NCBI GenBank assembly: GCA_002887195.1
Contig: PJAB01000316.1
Location: forward strand, 1 to 29,857
Origin: Chrysochromulina parva
Lineage: Eukaryota; Haptophyta; Prymnesiales; Chrysochromulinaceae
Direction of reading: 5' to 3'
Length of the DNA: 29,857 bases
Positions 24,229-29,857 of this stretch are shown one piece after another. The notes beneath the pieces were generated by a model. The model was given only the letters and a program-made list of their open reading frames with translations, was not told the DNA's origin and made no database searches. Within the stretch, counting starts at the first letter, position 1; each line of letters starts with the position of its first letter. Made by a program: the position numbers and the translations under genes.

Positions 24229-26525
24229 ATGCGAGGGCACAGCCGCCGGCGTGGGCTGCTTCTGCGCAGCGTCACATTGGGGCTGGTGCAGATGGTGGCC
24301 TCGCAACCCTTTCCGCTGCCGCCGACATTGCCTCCGCCACCCTCGCCCCCACCATCGCCGCCGCCACCCTCGCCCCCTCCCTCGCCGCCGCCACCCTCGC
24401 CTCCGCTGCCACAGCTGACCCCGCCCCTAGCGCCGCCGCCGCTCAACGCCACGAACAACGCGACGAGCAATGTGAGTTTGTACAACGAAACCCTGGACAA
24501 TGCGACCTTGGTCGATGCCGTTTGGTCAGACCCCGGCCTCAAGTGCACGGCGCTGCCTGCATGGGGCTTTGGCGTGGGCGTCCTGATGGGAGTTGCTGGC
24601 TCGATTGGCATCAACGTGGGGCAGAACATGCAGGCTACCGCCCTCGATGAGCTACCCGAAGAGCTCAAGTCAAAACCGCATAAAAGTAAGCTCTGGATTT
24701 GGGGGATGGTCATCTTCGTCGGCTTCTCGTTGATCAACTTTGCGGCGCTCGCGCTCGCGCCGGCGTCTATCCTGACGCCGCTCGAGAGCATCCAGTTCGT
24801 GACCAACATTTTCTACAACAAGTTTGTCAACAAGGCGAAAATTTCGTGGGCGATGCAGGGCGGGACGTGGCTCACGGTGCTCGGCACCGTGTTCACCGTC
24901 ATCTTCGGCCCAGTCGGTGTCCCGTGCCACTCAGTCCGGACGCTCGAGAATTATTGGAGCAGACCGACTTGGTTGGTGTACCTGATCATCTCCCTCGCGA
25001 TCGCGATAGGATCGTACGTCACCCACATCGTCTACACGCGCAAGATGAAGCTCGTTCGCGTCCAGACGGGCGAGCCGGAGCCCTGGGCGCACGAGATGGT
25101 GCTGCCGGTCTCCTTCACTCTCTACTCGTCGCTCGCGGGCGGCGCCCAGATGATTGTGCAGTCTAAAGTCTTCTCCGAGCTCCTTGCGATGATCTTTCAG
25201 GGCAATCTGTCCATCTTCATGGGCTGGCTTCTCTACGTCGAGATTGTGCTCGTCGTCGCATGTGGCATCATCTGGATCGTCAAGCTCACCGAATGCCTCG
25301 GCCTGTACAACCCGCTCCTCATCCTGCCCCTCATGGTCGGCACGTACATCCTCTTCGGCGGGGTGCGCGCACAGCTTCCCGCCACACCCCCAAGCCCCCT
25401 CTCCCGCCCCGCCTCGCACAGTTTCCCGCCACCCCCCCAGCCCCCTCTTCCGCCCCGCATCGCGTGCTCCGCTGACCGCACCGCTTGCCCGCCCAGGTTG
25501 CGGGTGGCATCTTCTTCGAGGAGTTCCTCCTCATGGGCACATGCCAATTTGGTCCGAACCCGGCGTGCTCGGTCGGGGTCGCGGCTAGCTGGGTCTTGTA
25601 CTTTCTTGGCATGGTCTTCGTGCTGGTTGGGCTCTACATAATCGCGAAGGCTTCGATGGACCTTGATAAGAATGTCATTGATAAGAAAGAAGAGAGACCC
25701 AACTTCAAGAATGTGCTCGATGCGGGCGGCGAGGCGGCCGACCTCACGTCAGGAACTACCGCCATGAACGGGGCGAGTCCTTCTCTCCAGGACAACTCGG
25801 ACCAGTCCGAGCATCAGCGCGCGGTGGGCGTGACCGACGACTCGATGGGCTCGTCGTCCAATGGCGCGCAGCAGGGCAGCCTCCAGAGGAGGGCAAGCCG
25901 CAGACTGCAAAGACGAGACACGTGGGAAGGGACCTTCCAAGGATCGCTCAGCGGCGTCAACGTCGCTGCCCATGCCGCGGACAGCGCCATCAAGGCGGCC
26001 ATCGGCGAGAGCGTCCTCTCCCAGCCGCCCTCACCGAAGCTGGCGAGTTCTCCCGCGACGAGTGTGCCTACGAGTATGCCGAAGCTGCCGGCGAGTGCGA
26101 TGCGCGAGGCGAATGGTGGCAGCAGCCAACTTCCTTTGGCAGAACAGCCTGACGATGCGGATGACGATGCGGAGCTGCGCACGGAGTACGTGGGGCCGCA
26201 TAACGCCACGCCGACATCGCCAGCAAGACGCGCGCTGCAGCTCCAGATTTCCAGCAGTGAGGAAAGGGAGATCGTGGAGGCGGAAGTGACCATCCACGAG
26301 GTTACGAGTACCACCACGCGCATGACCATTGATGCAGAGGTTACCGAGGGCCCTGAGGACGGCAACGGCGACGGCAACGGCGAGGAGGTCGGCGTCATCG
26401 AGGTCCCGATGCGGCGCGTGTCCACGGCGAATGCTGCGGCGATCGCGATGAACGTGGACAAGACCATGAAACGCATACGCCGCGAGCAGCGGCGGGTGCA
26501 GGGAGGACCGGCCGATCGGATTTAA
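24229..26525 (+). CDS. NIPA-like (DUF803) magnesium transporter with proline-rich glycosylated ectodomain
   Basis: Exons 24229-25362 and 25497-26525 join in phase 0 to 720 aa. Residues 1-26 look like a signal peptide (basic then hydrophobic, ending VASQ). Residues 27-72 are a PPSPPP-type linker, and 73-93 hold five N-glycosylation sequons (NAT, NAT, NVS, NET, NAT). The transporter core (about 111-430) has several hydrophobic helices and NIPA-like stretches such as GINVGQNMQATAL, LESIQFVTNIFYNKFVN and GGAQMIVQSKVFSELL. The NIPA family is known for Mg2+ transport at plasma and endosomal membranes. Residues about 430-720 form a hydrophilic, probably cytosolic tail rich in Ser, Glu and Asp, with no recognised domain. 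The secretion leader and long tail are unusual for NIPA proteins. Family assignment is firm; substrate is inferred. Confidence 0.92.
25363..25496 (+). repeat. C-rich intron of the NIPA-like gene with internal tandem duplication
   Basis: The 134-nt intron (GTGCGC...GCCCAG) contains two similar copies of a roughly 49-nt unit starting CGCACAGCTTCCCGCC (25367) and CGCACAGTTTCCCGCC (25416). The unit is C-rich and unrelated in sequence to the TGATNNCCTC introns, but it shows the same habit of tandem growth. Confidence 0.85.
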
Positions 26526-27026
26526 GAATTGAGATGTGAACGCCCTCAGTGAGCGTGCACAGGAGCTCAGTCGGGTGTTGGCTTTTCGAGTTGTGTTCAG
26601 TGTTCTGGAAATCGGGGCTAGGTATCACAATCAGAGTGCGCAGAGTTGTATTGATGGTACAGTAACAACCGAACCACCCGTTGCGTTGGAGCTGCGAGCT
26701 CACTGGCACTGCAGACTTCTACGGGAAGTGACGCTCAGATGACAGGTCGCCTGCCAGCCTGCCACCACGCACCAGCTTTGAATATTATTATGACCACGTT
26801 GAGGGCTGTCGCACGCGACCTTTGTATAACCGTCTGTGTCACCGGTTCAAAACCACCGGGGGGAGCCGGGATGACGCACGCACGCACGGGTGTGTGAACG
26901 GGCGTGTGAACGTGTCGGTGTTGTTGTGAATTCTCATGTCACACCGAAGCCAGGGCCCAGGACTCTTGTTTCGAGCTCAGGTGTCCCGGGTCCGCAAACT
27001 TTTCTCGGGTCGTCCACAAATTCGAC
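26526..27026. other. Intergenic region between NIPA-like and DnaJ genes
   Basis: No gene is seen. The stretch should hold the NIPA-like 3' UTR and the DnaJ promoter. It has a small inverted repeat CCGGT/ACCGG (26842-26859), a TTGTATAA element near 26822, and a CACG/GTGTGAACG-rich patch at 26875-26930. None can be assigned a role with confidence. Confidence 0.45.
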
Positions 27027-29072
27027 ATGCCAGTTGACGAGCTCATGCTCGCCCTGGAAGCGGCCCACGTTGATGCCGATGTCATCGAGGTCGTCCTCGA
27101 ACAGGCGTCCGAGTTGTGCACAATTGCTTCCGATCAGAAGGCTCTGCTCGACCGCCTCAAAGACCTTGGAGTCGTAAAGATGGGCGTGCGTCAAAAGGTG
27201 GCGCGTGTGCTGCGCGAGCAGCGACCACATGTGCCTGCGCCAGTGGACATGCCGACGCCACTCCCACCAGCAGCTCCAAAGGCTGCAGATTTGGACAGCT
27301 TCTGGACTGGCATCATGGACGCGAACGCCGAGGCCATGTCAGTGGGCGAGCTCGCTGCTGCTGAGCATGCGCAACCCGTGCGCCGCGTGCTATCGCATGC
27401 CAGAGCAGCGCCAGTGCCCATTACAGTCGCACCATCTGATACGGTCAACTACCCGGACACGGGATCCGGAGCCACCGCCGCAACCGGAGGCGCTGGCACC
27501 GCCACGGCGATCGTGAACGACACACTGAGCACATACCGCGAGCGCGGCAATGCGGCCTTTGGGCGCAAGGACTTCGCAACGGCCGAACGCTGGTACGAAA
27601 AGATGCTCGCCACGGCCACGGACGACTGCGTGGGCGGCATGCACAGTGACCACGCGGCAGCGCTGAGCAACCTGGCGGCGTGCGCTCTCGCGCGCGAGCC
27701 GCCTGATCCGGTGGCGGCCATGCGCAGGCTGCGACCGTTGCTTGCGGCGCTGCCGAGGCACGTCAAGGGGCGGCTGCGTGCGGGGCGCTGCTGCATCATG
27801 CTCGGCGAGCTGCAGGCGGCCGTTGGCCACTTTGAGGTCGCCTACAGCGTTGAGAAGCCCGCGACGCCAGTCGGTGGAGTCCAATTACGCTGGGCGCCCC
27901 CGATGGCTGATCATGAACGGAGGAGGCTGGTCGCGCCAGACGGCAAGACTGCGCTCTCGGAGGCCGCACAGCAGGCCGCCGACGGCAAGCAGCACGCCAA
28001 CCGGCTGCTGTCGCACGTGGAGCGTGCGCGCGCGCTCGGGGCGGCCTCGCGAGTGGACGAAGCGCTGTACCTGTGCCGCGCGGTGTGCCGCTCCTGCACG
28101 CACTCTACGCTCGGGCAGCGGCTGGTGGTGGGCGTGCTGGAGAGCAGCGGCCGCTTGTGGCAGGCGCAGCAGGAGGCCGAGATGGCGCTCGCCGAGCACC
28201 TTCCTGGCCCGAGCGCCGGGGCAGACGACGAGGAGGAGCTCGTGCTCGCGTTGGCGAGGGTGCTCGGAAAGCGGGGAAAGTTCACGGACGCGGAGGAACG
28301 ACTCTTGAGCCTGGCGCGCAGTCGACAGGCTGAGAGCGACGGCCGCGCGGCGCGCGCGCTCCGTGGCCTGCGCGCGGGTATGCAACTCAAGGCCGACGGC
28401 AACGCCGCCTACGCCGCGGGCGACTTTGTACGCGCGGCGGCGGCCTATTCGCGAGCACTTGAGGCTGACGTGGAGGGGTGCCTGCGTCCACATCTGCTGG
28501 CCAACCGAGCGCAGGCGCGGATGCACGAGGAGCGGTTCGCCGAGGCGCTCGCCGACTGCGACGCTGCGCTCGCGCTGGATGCGCACAGTGTCAAGCTGCT
28601 CCTGCGGCGTGCAGCGTGCCACGTAGCCCTCCACGATCCTAATCGGGCGCGCTACGACTATGCGGCGGCCCTCAAGCTAGAGCCAACCTGCCAGCTTGCG
28701 AGCGACTTTCTGAGGCGACACGACGCGATGCGGCGCGCCAAGGAGCGCGCTGAGCAGCCCGCCGAAGGCGGCTACGGCTATGGGCCGGGCTATGGACCAG
28801 GCGGGAGTGCCGAGAGCGACGAGCTGGACGAGTTCGACGCGTACGAGCTCCTCGGCGTGGCACGCGACGCTAACGCCAAGGTGATCAAGGATGCGTACCG
28901 CAAGCTGGCGCTCAAATGGCATCCGGACAAACACGCGGATGCCGATGAGGCCGAGCGCGCGCGCATCGAGGACGAATTCCGCAAGGTCTGCCTCGCCAAC
29001 TTGGTGCTGAGCGACCCAGTCAAGCGGCGCCAGTATGATGTTGGCGGCCGCATGAAGGACATTACCAAGTGA
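27027..29072 (+). CDS. TPR and J-domain co-chaperone (DNAJC7-like)
   Basis: This intronless 681-aa protein probably presents clients to Hsp70 and Hsp90. A C-terminal J domain (about 604-681, starting DAYELLGV) has the catalytic HPD at 632-634, within LKWHPDKH, needed to stimulate Hsp70 ATPase. Two tetratricopeptide blocks are seen at about 168-280 ([21 protein letters not shown]) and 452-560 ([21 protein letters not shown]), with a helical stretch between that may hold further repeats. This order, TPRs then J domain, is that of DNAJC7/TPR2. Residues 1-65 end [16 protein letters not shown], which resembles the last helix of a SAM domain; this is tentative. Residues 66-165 are Ala/Pro/Thr-rich and probably disordered. 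No targeting signal is obvious, so the protein is likely cytosolic. Confidence 0.93.
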   Translation: MPVDELMLALEAAHVDADVIEVVLEQASELCTIASDQKALLDRLKDLGVVKMGVRQKVARVLREQRPHVPAPVDMPTPLPPAAPKAADLDSFWTGIMDANAEAMSVGELAAAEHAQPVRRVLSHARAAPVPITVAPSDTVNYPDTGSGATAATGGAGTATAIVNDTLSTYRERGNAAFGRKDFATAERWYEKMLATATDDCVGGMHSDHAAALSNLAACALAREPPDPVAAMRRLRPLLAALPRHVKGRLRAGRCCIMLGELQAAVGHFEVAYSVEKPATPVGGVQLRWAPPMADHERRRLVAPDGKTALSEAAQQAADGKQHANRLLSHVERARALGAASRVDEALYLCRAVCRSCTHSTLGQRLVVGVLESSGRLWQAQQEAEMALAEHLPGPSAGADDEEELVLALARVLGKRGKFTDAEERLLSLARSRQAESDGRAARALRGLRAGMQLKADGNAAYAAGDFVRAAAAYSRALEADVEGCLRPHLLANRAQARMHEERFAEALADCDAALALDAHSVKLLLRRAACHVALHDPNRARYDYAAALKLEPTCQLASDFLRRHDAMRRAKERAEQPAEGGYGYGPGYGPGGSAESDELDEFDAYELLGVARDANAKVIKDAYRKLALKWHPDKHADADEAERARIEDEFRKVCLANLVLSDPVKRRQYDVGGRMKDITK

Positions 29073-29382
29073 GCGGAGTCTAGGGCCGTTCCCCAGTGGG
29101 TTATTGGGTCGGGTTGACCCCACGCCAACAGCAAGGGGGGCGCCCGGCCTGCGGTTGCTTGCTTCCGGGAGTCCGGTTTGCGTTCGGCCGCGCGCGCGGC
29201 CGCGCGCATCGGCGTGCGCCGGCTCCCCGCACGTCCACCCGGCTGGTGCGTCACCTGCGGTGGGGCCCGAAGCCGAAATTGTAACACGCACGCGGACAAG
29301 CCCCGATACAGACGCACGCGTAGCACACACGCGCGCGCGCGCCGCCCACACACAAGCATCACGTCTAGCACGCACACTACCT
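29073..29382. other. Convergent intergenic region after the DnaJ gene
   Basis: No gene is seen. It holds a GGGTC/GACCC hairpin (29106-29120), a perfect 16-nt palindrome GGCCGCGCGCGCGGCC (29186-29201), and CA/CG dinucleotide-rich runs (29283-29350). These sit between two converging genes, so 3' UTR sequence is expected. Confidence 0.5.
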
Positions 29383-29664
29383 CTATGCCCTCCCGGCTGT
29401 TTTTGCACTTTCCTGAGCCTCCAAAGCCGCATCGTTGAGCTCAAAGTCCATGGCATTGCCCTCATCAAGCCAATCTGCAGCGGCGCGGGCGCGATCGTTG
29501 GTTTGTTTCTTCGCCGTGCGCCGGGAACGAAGAAAGATGCCGGCTAAAATGATGGCCACGAGAAGGAATACAAGCAGCGCGCCAATCCCCGTAGTTGTGG
29601 CCGTCTTCATTGTAGCCTCCACCGGCGGCGAAAGTGGTGGCGGCGGCGCGGACGAGTTTGACAT
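29383..29664 (-). CDS. Probable C-terminal exon of a single-pass membrane protein
   Basis: 93 codons from the ATG at 29664 to TAG at 29383. A Ser/Pro/Thr-rich stretch (SSAPPPPLSPP) precedes one strong transmembrane helix (about residues 26-45, GIGALLVFLLVAIILAGIFL), then a basic RSRRTAKK stop-transfer segment and an acidic tail. This is the usual end of a type I membrane protein. The frame continues upstream of the ATG (GGSASALGNT) to a possible acceptor, ACGTCAG|GG near 29694, so the ATG may be internal and the gene may extend beyond the window edge. I do not recognise the family. A stand-alone 93-aa protein is the alternative. Confidence 0.45.
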   Translation of the reverse strand: MSNSSAPPPPLSPPVEATMKTATTTGIGALLVFLLVAIILAGIFLRSRRTAKKQTNDRARAAADWLDEGNAMDFELNDAALEAQESAKTAGRA

Positions 29665-29857
29665 CGTGTTGCCCAGTGCCGACGCAGATCCCCCCTGACG
29701 TAAGTGAGGTTCGCCGCCTCAATGCAGACTGTCGGAGAACCAGGGGGCCTGAATTCTGAACTGTGAACCGCTGGACGCGGCCTTTCCACCCAAGAAACCG
29801 TTCACGCGACCTCACACACGGAGAGCGGCTCATGCCCTAACACACCGTGCCCGAGTA

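Noticed and set aside
26842..26870. GGTTCAAAACC as a tRNA T-loop
   Set aside because: No acceptor stem, anticodon arm or D arm could be built around it; it is part of a small CCGGT/ACCGG inverted repeat.

Overview
The window looks like nuclear DNA of a GC-rich, intron-bearing unicellular eukaryote, most likely a microalga. The genes are eukaryotic (DNA-PKcs, NIPA-type transporter, TPR-DnaJ protein, plant-type sulfate permease), and one is split by 21 short introns. A front-end fatty-acid desaturase and a PPSPP-rich extracellular linker fit a haptophyte-like alga such as the Prymnesium/Chrysochromulina group. That placement is an inference from gene content and style, not a demonstrated match.

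Layout. 1-426: a GATACAT-type repeat patch and leader. 427-1776 (+): intronless front-end acyl desaturase with a cytochrome b5-like N-terminus. 2421-8080 (+): SLC26/SULTR sulfate permease whose 22 exons I assembled by hand; they join to 2562 nt (853 aa) with every junction in frame. 8081-8878: convergent intergenic region with two short tandem repeats. 8879-24159 (-): a giant two-exon gene for DNA-PKcs, the catalytic subunit of DNA-dependent protein kinase, predicted at 5059 aa. 24160-24228: a 69-bp head-to-head gap. 24229-26525 (+): two-exon NIPA-like transporter with a proline-rich, N-glycosylated ectodomain. 27027-29072 (+): TPR/J-domain co-chaperone. 29383-29664 (-): probable C-terminal exon of a single-pass membrane protein.

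The genes do not form a pathway. The most striking content is intron architecture. The sulfate-permease introns are concatemers of a roughly 10-nt unit close to TGATNNCCTC, and many are bounded by direct repeats. In some the first bases of the intron are copied as the first bases of the next exon (up to 17 nt). In others the end of the upstream exon is copied at the intron end. Several introns also carry internal copies of 27-50 nt from a neighbouring exon junction, including working-looking decoy splice sites; one has five 62-63-bp copies. The only intron in the DNA-PKcs gene has the same unit in its own sense orientation and a 21-nt direct repeat spaced exactly one intron length. This is the signature of recent intron birth and growth by segmental duplication or an introner-like element.

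Second-rank points are a dense SQ/TQ phosphorylation cluster in DNA-PKcs at the place of the vertebrate ABCDE cluster, and an in-frame 81-nt insert there that carries two CxxC pairs.
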